Shown piece after piece: positions 30,801 through 48,725 of a DNA stretch of 64,000 nucleotides (its first letter is position 1; every line of letters begins with the position of its first letter). The stretch is taken from the NCBI GenBank assembly GCA_003260075.1, contig QLIY01000280.1, positions 102,319 to 166,318 of the forward strand, written 5' to 3'. This stretch comes from Phallusia mammillata. Its lineage: Eukaryota > Chordata > Ascidiacea > Phlebobranchia > Ascidiidae. Both the position numbers and the translations under genes were made by a program. The notes under the pieces are model-generated. The model had not been told where the DNA came from. It did no database searches and was given only the letters and a program-made list of their open reading frames with translations.

Positions 30801-33041
30801 AGTGATGAAACGGCTGTTGTTCCACCACCAGCAAACGATGACTGGTGTCGAAATAAGCCAACTGAGGCACACAAATGGCCAAGCTGTACATTTAAACTCG
30901 ACTGGTACGTAAAATATCATGCAACCGATTTTGAGTTACTTCTGTGTACTTTGATGAAATCTCAATGTATTTTTTTTCAAAAACTACTCGAAAATACGAC
31001 ACGCAAATGGACGACGCCTTGGTTGTTTAACTTGCGTAATTTTTTTACCAAGGATGCATTTTTATGACTTTTTTATGACCTTAACGTAACCAATCATTAC
31101 AAACCTAACCAAAAAATGTCAAAACAAAATTTTGGAAAGGGTAAAAAAAACAGCGAGTTTTGAGGCTAAAAGTGGAAATATTGAAAACAAATTTAGAGGG
31201 ATATGACCCCCTTTAGTCCCCCTCACTACACCAACGATTATAAAGATATCTAAAGTAATACAGTTATGTAATGTAGCAGAAGTAGTATTAACAAAGAAAT
31301 ATGGCGGTTCAAACAATTGTTATTTTCTCCAGTTTACAAGATCTTCGAATTTACACGACGACAGCTTACATCATATTTTACTACATTCCTGTTTTGATAA
31401 TGATTGTCACAACATTTTTAATTACACGAATCATTCACAAGCAACGGGCAGCAAGAAAAAATCTAATGGGTAAGTGAAGTGATTAATTTTAAAGGAAGCA
31501 TGTCAGCGAGTGCATTACTCACAGCACTTCGGGAATTCGCAAGTTATTAATTTGATATTTCCATTATCAGTACGAGTAGGCTAATAGTAAATCCTGATGA
31601 CTGATTACGGAAATGTTTAATCGTTTTTGCACTGTGTTTGTTTTTCACGTAGCTCATATTCAAAAGTTAAGCTTACACCTGCTAAACTTTTGTACATTTA
31701 ACTATATAACTTATCTCTAGCGAAACTGCAACTATTCATGTAACTTATATAATAAACCTTTTGGACTTTTCAATGAATGCAAGCACTGCATTTGGCCTTG
31801 ATATGTACGCAATAACTTATCTCTAGCTAAACTGCAAGCATTCATGTAACTTCTATTGAACTATTTGGACTTTTCGATGAATTCAAGCCCTGCATTTGGC
31901 CTTGAAGTCATTTGGAGATCAATGTAATTCCAGACGTTTAAATTCCTAGACATGGGTTTTGTATTGTGTTCGGGCCGTATTCATGTAGGTTATTTAAAAA
32001 TTTCATTGTACTGTCTTCATGCACCACTTAGGCTATATTCAAACATTTTAAACAAATATTTGACGGTTATTAGTTTAGTCGGTGAACTTAAGGTGGTAAA
32101 GTAAGATTGTTTTACGATTTGAAAATTATTTTAAATAGAATTTGCGTTGATCGAACACTTGGTTTTAAAGGATTCAGATCTTTTCCAAACAAGGTAGAAA
32201 TGAAACGTAGACGAAAAGAATATCAGATGACAGCTCAGCTCTCACTCATTGTCGGGTCGTTCGTGATTGGATACATTCCTGGTGCAGGTCTGCAAATTTT
32301 ATTTTAAAAAAGAACAAATTATCTAACTTATAATTTTGTTTATGTTATTGAAAATGCACAAAAAATTATAAAGGTATAATTCTATTCGCATGAGACAAAA
32401 ACTGAGAATTTTTCTTAATTGCCGAAATTATTATTTCTGTTCAAAAATCTGTAAATATTTCTAGGTGTTTGAACATTAAATATTTATTAAAAAATGTTTG
32501 CTGCTGGCTTACAAAAATCAGTGACATATAACTTTAGATCATGGCAATATTTCTGTTTCATTGTTTCCACGAAAATACATGTGTAAGAGTTTAACACGTG
32601 GTTCGTAAAATGTTCTTCTAAAGTAGTTTAAAAAAAAACAGAAAAGAGATTTAAAATTTCAACTTGTTTTATAGTTTATCACCACTTCACGTTGAACGGG
32701 AATGTTACTAGAGAGGCCGATTGGCTGTTTGGAATGGCATCGTACACTTGCATGAGGCTAAGTGAAAGTCTCAATCCGATTTTCTACTATCTGTCTTCTG
32801 GGTGAGCGCCGTGTATGACTTCCCACATCTAATTTACGACAAAACGGTTTTACATAAACCTCACCGTGTATCATAAAATTACATTGTCTGTTGCAGAAAA
32901 ATGAGGATGGAAACCTTACGCATCTTCTCTGAAAAAACCTACAGAAAAGCGATAGAAGAGAAACGAGCAAAAGGGTTGGCACATCTTTCCAAACCAGCTT
33001 CGAAAACCAATCAAACTTCCAGTCTTACTGGGCCCGCATAA
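27818..33041 (+). CDS. Rhodopsin-like 7TM receptor, tandem copy 2
   Basis: Eight exons: 27818-27936, 28340-28469, 29834-29962, 30720-30904, 31333-31469, 32171-32287, 32675-32801, 32897-33041; 1089 nt, 362 aa. Exons 1, 2, 3, 5, 6 and 7 have exactly the same lengths as in copy 1 (119, 130, 129, 137, 117, 127), with the same phases. Conserved marks: FGICTNSVALLTIW in TM1, LIASLCISDFIS in TM2, Cys before TM3 (ETSCR), FALIRLFSICRP instead of a DRY box, DWCRNKPTEA in loop 2, KRRRKEYQ in loop 3, SLNPIFYYL in TM7. Loop 2 has a longer acidic and proline insertion than copy 1 (TAVVPPPAN). Intron 2 carries a MITE. A candidate poly(A) signal is at 33455-33460. Clearly a recent tandem duplicate; ligand unknown. 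Confidence 0.84.
28809..29216. mobile_element. Intact hAT-like MITE, 408 bp, exact 8-bp TSD
   Basis: Perfect 12-bp terminal inverted repeats CAGAGTTGCAAG and CTTGCAACTCTG, flanked on both sides by GGTTGCAC (28801-28808 and 29217-29224). The interior is a series of GCCCGAACCCGGCC units facing both ways, with no coding potential. This is the reference copy for the related fragments at 4470, 13405, 22745 and 42590. Confidence 0.92.
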
Positions 33042-33454
33042 ACTCACAACAGTTAAAAACACAACCATTTACACTTGATCTTATACTAACGATATGGTTT
33101 CGCAAGTGAGCCTTTTACCTGGTGTTTGAATTTTTATCAGTTTACTTTTTTAATCAACCAAAACCTGCTATGCGCCAATGCCCAAAATCTAAAAATTACA
33201 GGTCTTAGATTATATGTTACAAAAAGAGTAAATTGTAGGCTACTTTGGATTAGTATGTATGTACCACAAACCGCAAAATTATATTGATGATTAGGCTTAG
33301 CAAATACTTAGTCATAATAACTTAGCATATTGTACATTACTGTACAAATTTAACACAAACGAATAATGTCGTTTTGAGAAATTTGACACAACAATCAAAA
33401 GAGTTCAAAAAGAACAAAACTCATTATCAAGACAACTGTCATTTTATGTTGTAA

Positions 33455-33460
33455 AATAAA
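33455..33460 (+). terminator. Candidate poly(A) signal of receptor copy 2
   Basis: AATAAA about 410 bp after the stop codon. Confidence 0.35.
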
Positions 33461-33953
33461 GAAAACCGAATAACAGACAATCTAACAAGTATACTGTATG
33501 TAGTAGGCGTACCAGAAAGAGTTTACATTATTTACGAAAAGTATTGGTCCAATTTTTTAACTAAAGTTGACGAATTTCCCCATTTAACAGATATTTTGTC
33601 GTGGGTTCGAAATCCATCGAGAGCTATGTTTTTCTAGTTTATACCAGGGCTGCCAATGAGAATTTCAACAAAACCCAAGACTCACAGCAAAATAACCCAA
33701 GAATTTAAATGAAAACCCAAGATTGCAAAATGTGGTTAGAAATGCAATTAATTAGGAAATTTACTCGGTTCATTGACAAATTTTTGACAATTTACAGTCC
33801 AGAAATGCAACTTTACAAACTGGTAGGAAATGGTCAATGCAAGCAAAGGGAATATTATGTTCAATAAAATATGCAGCAATCGCCAGTTCACTCTTGGCTG
33901 TTTGATGATCATCATCTGTTTTCTTTTTCATAAAATTAGTAATGTCTACAGTA

Positions 33954-34250
33954 NNNNNNNNNNNNNNNNNNNNNNNNNNNNNNNNNNNNNNNNNNNNNNN
34001 NNNNNNNNNNNNNNNNNNNNNNNNNNNNNNNNNNNNNNNNNNNNNNNNNNNNNNNNNNNNNNNNNNNNNNNNNNNNNNNNNNNNNNNNNNNNNNNNNNNN
34101 NNNNNNNNNNNNNNNNNNNNNNNNNNNNNNNNNNNNNNNNNNNNNNNNNNNNNNNNNNNNNNNNNNNNNNNNNNNNNNNNNNNNNNNNNNNNNNNNNNNN
34201 NNNNNNNNNNNNNNNNNNNNNNNNNNNNNNNNNNNNNNNNNNNNNNNNNN
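33954..34250. other. Assembly gap (297 N)
   Basis: Unknown bases. A transposon-like left end (CAGGGCTGCCAATGAG, 33647 on) precedes the gap and a hAT-like left end (34251) directly follows it, so the missing part is probably repeat DNA. Confidence 0.98.
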
Positions 34251-34708
34251 CAGTGGTTCTCAACCTTTTTTCTTTCGTGGCCCACTTTCATTGCACAAAA
34301 ATTCTGTGGCCCAGTAAATTTTTATGAAAGAAAGAAACAACTATAAAGTAGGTTCAGAACAAAAAAAAACTGCAGGACATATTTCAAACAGATAATAAGT
34401 TCAAAATATGTTAATGCAAAAAATCATAAAACAGCACTTTCCCTTCTTTAATCAAGCACTTTCAGTTATGACCGAATAATTGGACAATTCATATTCTGCT
34501 ATTATCTGGCTTTATTGTAATCACAAAGTAGTTTATTACATCATAAACATACGGGGTTGCAGAAACTCAAAGTAACTTTATAACGTAAATAGAATAATTC
34601 AAATTAATTTACATTCCTTCTCAATTCCTCCCCAAGCCATTATTCTTGTAAAATTGAGTGTAGTGACACAAATGAAATGGGCCATGGCCCACTGGTTGAG
34701 AACCGCTG
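34251..34708. mobile_element. hAT-like MITE, left TSD lost in the gap
   Basis: Begins CAGTGGTTCTCAACC immediately after the gap and ends GGTTGAGAACCGCTG, a 15-bp inverted repeat with one mismatch. The right flank GTCTATAT (34709-34716) would be the target copy, but its partner falls in the gap. The inner ends also pair (GTGGCCCA near the left, TGGGCCATGGCCCAC near the right). No coding capacity. Confidence 0.8.
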
Positions 34709-36649
34709 GTCTATATAAAATATATTTTCAGTTTTTATTGTTTGCTTGTATATTTACTAGTATGGCAGTTTGGGTTAAAACTCTGTTTCGAAATATAAAA
34801 GAGTCAAATCATACATGATGTAAAATTTTCGAGACAGATTAAATTGTTTAAACTGTAAAACAAAAGTCGCACATTATAGTTGTATAATACCGAATCCGGA
34901 AATACTAGTGTAACGTGGGACGTTGGTGCAGCCAGTAATACGGGGCAAAAAATAAGAACATGTGTTAGTAAAAGAGGCTGGGGTCCGACAGTATTGATGG
35001 ATCATGGCTATAAACGTGCTGTAGCTTAACCGATATCATGCGTCAAACCCGTCAATTTACTTTCGTAACTTTTTATCAACATTAGCAGTGAAACAAAGCA
35101 AAGCATTTTCATTTCAAAAGCGTGCTATTGTATAGCCTTTTTGGATCATGTTGCAAGCTTGTAATATTACTTACCACGACATAATCGCTTGTGCAACCGC
35201 TTGTGTAGTGTATCTTAACGTTTTGGTCGCAAAACCTTATGGGGAGCCAGGCACTTTTGGGGGTGTCGAGAATACTTAAGATAACTTTACCGATTTAACA
35301 ATTTCGCACGCTATCGTAATACTTTAGTTTTGTTTGTAGTGTCTTACAAAGAATTGCGAAAGCAAGCAATTAGCTTTATTATCAAGCCTCTTCTGAAATA
35401 TCTAGACTTCAACCATGTGTCTTGTATAAACCACGAGGTGCTTTGAACATTGGAGATATACCGTTATCAAAAACTAATTGGCTGCAAATGTGAAAAGCTT
35501 TGTCCAAATGTCCAATTAGTTTTTAATAATGATGTGTGCACAACCCAGTAGTCTCTAGGTTTGTAAAGAGCGTACATAACGGGAGGTCGCATTGTATTAA
35601 AAAATCTCAAAAGAGGATCTCAAGGTATAGAAACTTGTGAGAACTATCGACCAAGCGGGAAAAAGTTGATTGTAATACACTTAGACTTTCTGTAGTTTCA
35701 ATGTGTTAGTGGTATAAACAAGCTGTCTCTGTCGGGTATATTGTAACAACTATTACCTTCCAGCAGTTTTATTATAAAGCAATCAACGTTTCGGCCTTCG
35801 ACACAAGATCCTTCCATTAGGTTTATGACACAATAACAAACACATCTTTTCTATGAAGTAAGTTACAAAAACAGAGACAACACGCTTATATGTTGAGTTG
35901 AGTTGAGTTGAGTTTATTTCGCCGGTGATACAAATCGTAGCAGCACAATTGCGCTAAAATATTCACCAAGCCGGAAATAGCTGCGCAACGTTGGGACGTT
36001 ATAAAGCGCGACAAAGGTAAGGGCACAATTGGTGGAAAGATGATAAACGCGCTGCAGCTACACCGTTACTTAAAGCGTTATGTGGTAGGGACTCACATCA
36101 GAGGGTGAGTTTGGCGCATTGGGACATCAAGACTGGGGGGGGAAACGTTGGTGGAACCAGTCAGGTTGGGACCTAAAAGCTAACCACCCGTGTTAGGGAA
36201 AGAGGGTGGGGTTCAACAGGAAAAGAAACCACCAAAAGAAACCCTGTTGGATAGTTTCCGGCGCCAGAAGAAAGGGTGCAGCACAAACATAGTGACGATA
36301 CAAACATGCTGGCACAAACGAAATCACAAAAACCTTTACTGCAGTAAAAATGTTTTTGTACATTGATATAGTTTTAAACACCGTATGTATCCACAAAACA
36401 CAGAGTACTAATATGATTGATATAATCGTTGGCTATTAAACAATGAAGAAAAAGGTTAATGTATCTTCTACGTCTACGAATTATAAACAAAAAACTTTAA
36501 AGCAAGAAACATGTTAACTTATTAGCTTCGAGACGAAATCATATATATGTGATGCAAAACAAATGAAACAACACCATAACATGTTTAACACAAAATACAG
36601 AACAAGTGGTAATGATAATGGTTTGCTTGCACAAACAAATACCGCAGTG
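34709..36649. other. Intergenic with repeats
   Basis: Besides the (TTGAG)n repeat at 35892 and a GAAACGTTGATT motif on the minus strand near 35785, I see no gene here. A small open frame at 36193-36396 on the minus strand has no family feature. Confidence 0.35.
35892..36080 (-). repeat. Reverse copy of the (CTCAA)n-tailed repeat
   Basis: Starts with (TTGAG)4 at 35892-35912 and reads, in reverse, the same body as 24870-25049, including the sequence around GGCACAATTGGTGGAA and GCGCTGCAGCTAC. Confidence 0.65.
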
Positions 36650-37666
36650 TTATGTCCCTTTTTTCGATAAACCGACACCGGATGAGACAGTTGCTATTTT
36701 TACATCTTTTTCCCAGGCATTGATAATAACTCTGGGTCTTTCTGAATTCACATCTTCCACACCTTCATCGCCTTTGTAAGCTGATTCGAACGGAACCACT
36801 ACATTCGTAGTTTGTCTGCTTGACAACAGTTTGAAGGGAAACAACCTTGTGCCATAATCAGGAAAAGAAAATATCAAAGAGACCACGTTCAAAACAGAGT
36901 TTCCAAAAACAATGTGACCAAAAAAGATTTCAGATATGTAAGATGTAAAAAAGTCCATGAATACAAGAGCGACAGTCATGATCAAATCTGACAGGACGCA
37001 CACGGCAGCGGTGCTTGCAGAACGAACATACACTGTGTTGACATCTGCTAAATGTGAGAAGTATTTGAAAAAAGGTAAAAGCAGAAGCAGCAACAAGATC
37101 AGTTGTGAAATTGAAAAACCAATTGTGCTGATTACAAACAGGATCAGTGATACGGGGTGTTTTCCACATATGCCCATGGTCATTGGTATTACTGTGTTGA
37201 CTGTAATGGCCATGAGTTGCACAGTAGAAAAGATTAAAATTCCGAACAAGGCAACCAGACTCAACCTTTGCGCCTTTCTGGTCCATTTTGATGTTGTGTG
37301 TACCAAGTTGTAAACTGAATGTTGTCTAACCCACAAAGACAAGTAGACAAAGAAACGAGAAAAAGCACTAAATGCACGAAGTAGGTTTATGACCCATCTG
37401 CAAACTGCAAAGGAAATAACAATTTGACTGAATTCCGAAGATTTTTGTGCCGCGTACCCAAGCAGCATAATACAAGCCAATGTGCACAATCTGTTGTTCA
37501 GCTTTAACCCTGGTTGATTTGAAGTGAACCGGTAGACTGCCGATGCTATTGTCAAGTACAAAGCGATCAGAATCAAAATTCCAAGTGAGCTCCATTCTGC
37601 AGCTAACATTGCTGGGCTTGGTTCAGTTGCATTTTGTACAAAATAAAGAGAGGTGTTGTTTGTCAT
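36650..37666 (-). CDS. Intronless seven-helix membrane protein, unknown family
   Basis: One uninterrupted frame of 338 codons, rare in this window of split genes. The N-terminus (MTNNTSLYFVQNATEPSP) has two N-glycosylation sites, NNTS and NAT, fitting an outside location. Hydrophobic segments follow at about residues 27-46, 62-85, 94-112, 134-154, 175-200, 222-242 and 252-270, that is seven helices. There are Cys in helix 2 and in the second outer loop (GICGKHP). No DRY or NPxxY motif of class-A receptors is present. The C-tail is charged with a Ser/Lys end (KKGT). A 7TM receptor or chemoreceptor-like protein is the natural guess; a retrocopy origin is possible. I cannot name the family. Confidence 0.7.
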   Translation of the reverse strand: MTNNTSLYFVQNATEPSPAMLAAEWSSLGILILIALYLTIASAVYRFTSNQPGLKLNNRLCTLACIMLLGYAAQKSSEFSQIVISFAVCRWVINLLRAFSAFSRFFVYLSLWVRQHSVYNLVHTTSKWTRKAQRLSLVALFGILIFSTVQLMAITVNTVIPMTMGICGKHPVSLILFVISTIGFSISQLILLLLLLLPFFKYFSHLADVNTVYVRSASTAAVCVLSDLIMTVALVFMDFFTSYISEIFFGHIVFGNSVLNVVSLIFSFPDYGTRLFPFKLLSSRQTTNVVVPFESAYKGDEGVEDVNSERPRVIINAWEKDVKIATVSSGVGLSKKGT

Positions 37667-40421
37667 GTTTGTAACTAAAAACAGACAGTTTAACGAATTT
37701 CTCTCTGTGTAAACTTTTTACAATCTAAGGCAAAGAAAAAAGAAACTAGTTTTGTTGTTCTAAAATAATACAGCATTTTGTAAATTTTTCTTGAAATCCC
37801 CCAAGTAAAGCAACTGCGAGATTCAGGGTCATTAAAATCAGACACTGATGATGCTATAAAAGCGAAATGCATTTGTTTTCGTAAAACAAATAATATACAA
37901 CGACCGATTTAGTATTTTTTTTAATCTAAATTTTTTAAATATTGCATTTAGGTTACGATTTTCAGTTCAATTACATCAATTTAAACTCCAATTTAAAAAG
38001 AAAATCTTTTCAAATTTTAAGGAAACACAAAATCGACACTAGTGAAAGTCTACAGCATGTCTGTCTTAAACTTTAAGCTTGTATAAAATCTGCGATAATG
38101 TGGTCTTTTATACATACAAATACTCATTCTCATCTGTTATGGAAACGTAGTGTTTACCCGAAATTTCCAAACCTACTGCATTTTAAGCCATTCGATTATG
38201 CAGCATTTAAACCGTTTATACCCCGCGAAAAAGAGAACAGATTTGACTTCGTAATAATCGGTTTGAAAACCACATATGGCGCGAATTTGTTTTTGAAGAT
38301 CATGTTTCAGTTCATTCAGGTTTATTGAACAGTGGTATGTTTTAATGTTCGTATTTAAATGAATTACAGAATAAAATATTTAACAGCAGGCGGCTAAACC
38401 AAACATTGCCTATTGTTGGACAGCGTGATGAGCAATGATTAATTTCAGTATAAGTGTTAACTACAGCTGTTACTTTTCAAAGAGGTAAATTAAAGGCTCG
38501 TAGTATTTTCGGTTTAATCACTAATAAGTTTAGTTTTATTACCACTTATGGCTAAATCAGTTTTCAATATCTAAACACTGCATGTTTTGTAGTGTTACAA
38601 GAATGTGGATAAAACTTTTGAGTGGGTTATCGCTTTCAAATATTTGTCTTTGAAAATCTAAAAATAATCGAACCATTTTATACCACACTCAATTCGCACA
38701 AACACGTGTGTGGGGACCTAATCGTTTTCGCCTGCAAAACCAATCATACGTGTAGATCGAATGGCGTGTATAGTAAATCAGTACATAGGATAGGGAATAT
38801 ATAAAATTAAAGTATATAACAAAGCTACCTTTCTGGTTTTAGTAGTACAAGGTGAACACTGGTGTAATTTAAATCTGGGTTGACACTTCAAGAAACAGAA
38901 ATACATTTTCTCGGTGGTTTTTGCAGCTGTAGCAGTGATCGGTGTACTGATGGTCCGTCACCAAACTAACAGTTGTACATAACCAAATAGCTTTCGTCTT
39001 CATACTTTTTTTTGGGTCTCTTCTACACTGTTTTTATAGAATAAAAAGGTGTAAATGTTCCCAAAAGTTAGTTTCATTAGACTAATAACAAAAACAATGT
39101 AAAAAAATCAATGATTGGGCGAGAGTAAAAAAAAAGGTTGTAGCAAACAGTACAAAAATGAAGGAGTCTGTACCTGCTATGTAACCTAAAATGAGCAGTG
39201 AGCACAACTGTGGTAGGCTATATGTTACTTAAAATAACCTAGTCGTATATATGTGCACAAAACGGTAAACAAATCTTACAGCATTTACTTGCAGACAATT
39301 CCTTTTGGTTTGAACACCGACAAAGGTTTCAATAAATTCTGTACATATTAAAGTTAGATTTAGCAGTAAATTTGACAAAACCTATTGAAAAATTTCTTAA
39401 CTTTGTGAGTTTTGCAGAAGAATAGAAAGTTAAAAGTGGTCTCAAATAATGGAATATTCAACAGGTACTTAAAGTTATAAAATTACAAAATCAAAATTAA
39501 ATTGTAACACTTATATTAACAATACTTGTAGCTCCTATAAACACTGCTTTGCAGCAGTTAAAAACGGATTTTACTATTGTTTATACTCAAAACCGAAAAT
39601 AAATGAACTTGGTGCCGAAATGAATAAGAAAATTAAGGTAACACAGAATAGCAGACAAAGGGTAGAAATTTAGAAGTTACCGAAGCGTACGAAATAAACA
39701 AGTTCAGAAACAAAATGCACATAAGGATAAACTGTCACCTTGAAAACACCGACCATATGTGCGCCAGGAAATGTAAAGATAACTATTTAATACCTAACTA
39801 CACTGCCAACAGTGGCGGCAAAGTTGTGAATTTTGTACTAGGAGTTCATCATAGCAGGTGTATTAGTGCACGTGATAAACATAAGTTACCATACAACTCT
39901 GTCTGTATGTTTGCCTAAGCGAATCAAATGTACAGTTTAGTTAGTGTGTTCCTAAAACCAGTTAAATACGATTTAATGCACATGACAACTTTAATACATT
40001 GGTTTTCAACCGAAGCGAAAATAAACGAAAAAGAGGCAGGCCTACTATAGACGAATTCCCCCATCTTAACCCGAGCTTTCACTAAGACTGATATAACTGG
40101 TGGCATGCTTTTTTTCTTAGTTGTGAGATAAACATCTCAAATCGGTGTCGTGGGGGGTCTGTCAATCACTTTGGTTGCGTCTTCCGTATCCAGAGAATGT
40201 GATGACGTGGCGGAATGCCATTGGGGGGGGGGTTGTCAATCACTTTTGCGTCTTCCGTATCCAGAGAATGTGATGACGTGGCGGAATGCCATTGGTTCGC
40301 ACGAGGGCGTTGCGGCAACGGGTGACGGCGCAAAGGGGAAACCCCTGTATGTACAATTTGTTTACACGGTTCCAATTCATAAATAGTATTTTAAAGAACA
40401 TATAAAAGTAGCAGTTTTTAC
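37667..40421. other. Intergenic; may hold the last SIRT1 exon
   Basis: AT-rich, with no supported gene. The SIRT1 model ends at 40422 in an open phase, so at least one further SIRT1 exon with the stop codon must lie below that, unless the stop near 40240 is used by read-through of the last donor. I could not identify it. Confidence 0.3.
40161..40295. repeat. Direct duplication around a G10 run
   Basis: Copy 1 is 40161-40222, G10 is 40223-40232, copy 2 is 40235-40295. Both read GTCAATCAC ... GACGTGGCGGAATGCCATTG. Copy 1 has GGTTGCGTC where copy 2 has TTGCGTC. Confidence 0.85.
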
Positions 40422-46700
<6,279 letters not shown>

Positions 46701-47923
46701 GATACAGTAATTTGTTTTCCAAATAAAATTTTGAATTTGGCTTCGAAGTTGACTTTCCACCGGAATAAAAATCCCCGTTTTGCCTTTGACAACAAAGGGG
46801 CCCAGTAACTACAATAACGTCGCCAATCAAAAGCCAATTTTTTTTGTACATAAATAACAAAAATTAAATCGCAACAAACAAAAAGCTAAAATTTTGTAAC
46901 AGTTTTGGTTTAAACATTTTTTTATAACTCAAAAGCCCAAAATAACTGTTTATAGGACAATTAGTCGCATCACTTTTTCTTACACCGGCACCGTCAAAGT
47001 ACTAAAACCGGCCGGTACAAAAATGTAACTACTTGTTCTTGCACACAAGCAGAAAAGAATGAAAAGAAACGTGCATTTGTCAATCCACCTTTGTTTAAGA
47101 CCTTTACTATGAAACGGTAAATCTAGTGTTTAAATTGTTTCACCATTTTGATCTGAGTAGTGGACTGGTGCCAATAAAGTGCATTATTCCGTACTGAAGA
47201 TTAATTTTACTTCGCGTTATTGCAAGGAACACCTTATAACTGCTGAAAAACAACAGTTGATAGAGGCAAGTTAAATCTTTATTAAAGTTAACATTAAAGC
47301 AAAAATGATTGTTAAAGTCAAAATAAAGCGACTTACGTACGCCTATTGGGCAAGCGCCGTATAATTAGACCAAGTAGCCTAGTGCTTGGTCTTAAAAAAA
47401 TCGACAGGTGGTAAAAATGCTATTACTAGTCTCCCAGTAGTTTTCTTGCCAGTTTTTTTTTATAAATTCGTTAAAATGAAACTTTGTCCGGTCTAACCAC
47501 AATGGTTTCTTGTGAAAAACAACAAAAATTAACAACCAATCACTTCTAACTGTCAACATTAATTTTTACTACAAGCGTGTATTGTATCTATTCTCGCTTT
47601 AAGCAACATATAGCTTAGTAATCACTATCGTGTTGTGCCACTCGAATCTTGAAAACGCAAACGCTTAAAACCCTACAATTATTTTTGTCAGCTATGAGAT
47701 ACATAGCAATTAGCCTAGTTATATAACCCGATTTATAGCCTATAACTATATAGTATACACTCTCAACCCAGTATAGGCTAGTTCATTTTGCCACCTATCA
47801 GGTTGGGATTTTCTTGCAAAACCCAGTGCCACGCAGCAGGCTATTTCGGACTTACGCTTGTCGAGCCAACAGTTTTTTTTTGTATGTTAAGGAGTTCAAT
47901 TTAGTTGAACCGTTCCTCTGGAC

Positions 47924-48199
47924 CAGGGGTGCACAACCTTTTCGCCCTGACGGCCGCATCACAGATCCATTGTTTTATAATTACTGACGTGAAGAAATAA
48001 GTTTATAACATATATATACAGGGTTGCCAATTGCCATAGGGTACGACATCCCTGTATATATACCATTGGCGCCTAAAAAGTCCTGATTAATTTGATGCAC
48101 AAATTCAGCTGAACAGTCTAACGATCAGTATTTCACGGCCGCACAAACTCGTCTCTGAGGCGGCATACGGCTGTGCGACCGCCAGATTCTGCATCCCTG
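47924..48199. mobile_element. hAT-like element, exact 8-bp TSD, with a nested remnant
   Basis: Left end CAGGGGTGCACAACC, right end GATTCTGCATCCCTG. Flanked by CTCTGGAC at 47916-47923 and 48200-48207. Inside, 48019-48054 is a 36-bp remnant (CAGGGTTGCCAATTGCC ... CATCCCTG) with its own TATATATA flanks on both sides. The outer element is related to 52486-53196. Confidence 0.88.
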
Positions 48200-48454
48200 C
48201 TCTGGACTATTGCCTTGTAGTTTAAGATTCCTTTTTTAGAAAAACAAAAACAAAGTGGCTGAGACAGGATTAGAACCCACAGCCTTATGAAGTTTTCAGA
48301 CACATGACGGGGCAGGGGGTCAGTTATCGTGTTTTGCGTTATCCCTGTGTCAAATATGTTTGTTAGTATACAATAAAATCACTTGAAATGTAGCTACAAT
48401 TACAAACATGTGCTTAATTTTGTTTTAAAGTATAACTAAAACAGTTTTACATCA

Positions 48455-48725
48455 CAGTACGCCAGGCCAACTGAAGGCGCCATACCGAACCAGCCGGTCA
48501 CCAAGCATTCACCCCCAAGTCTCCTGTCGTGGGTTTGAATCCTACCGCAGGCTAGATTTTCTAGCCTATACGCCTTGCCATATGGTAGTGAATGCTTGGT
48601 GACCGGCTGGTGCCTTAAATTGACCTGTCGTACTGTGATTTGTATGTGAGTGTGCCGTGATCGCTGGTCTGCATAGACGCTTCAGGGCTGATCCCAGTTA
48701 TGAATTTATGTTCATCTTAACTAAA
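48455..48725. repeat. Foldback repeat with ~55-bp arms and a B-box-like core
   Basis: The left arm runs from ACAGTACGCCAGGCCAAC to CAGCCGGTCACCAAGCATTC; the right arm is its inverse ending TGACCTGTCGTACTGT. The loop has GTGGGTTTGAATCCTACC, close to a Pol III B box. The tail GTGAGTGTGCCGTGATCGCT recurs at 17920 and 41930. Confidence 0.7.

Noticed and set aside
33770-34346. Open frames across the N gap
   Set aside because: Unknown bases are read as open; there is no real coding evidence on either side.
48245-48310. Possible tRNA on the minus strand (GGTTCTAATCC)
   Set aside because: Only the T-loop region resembles a tRNA; acceptor and D arms do not pair.
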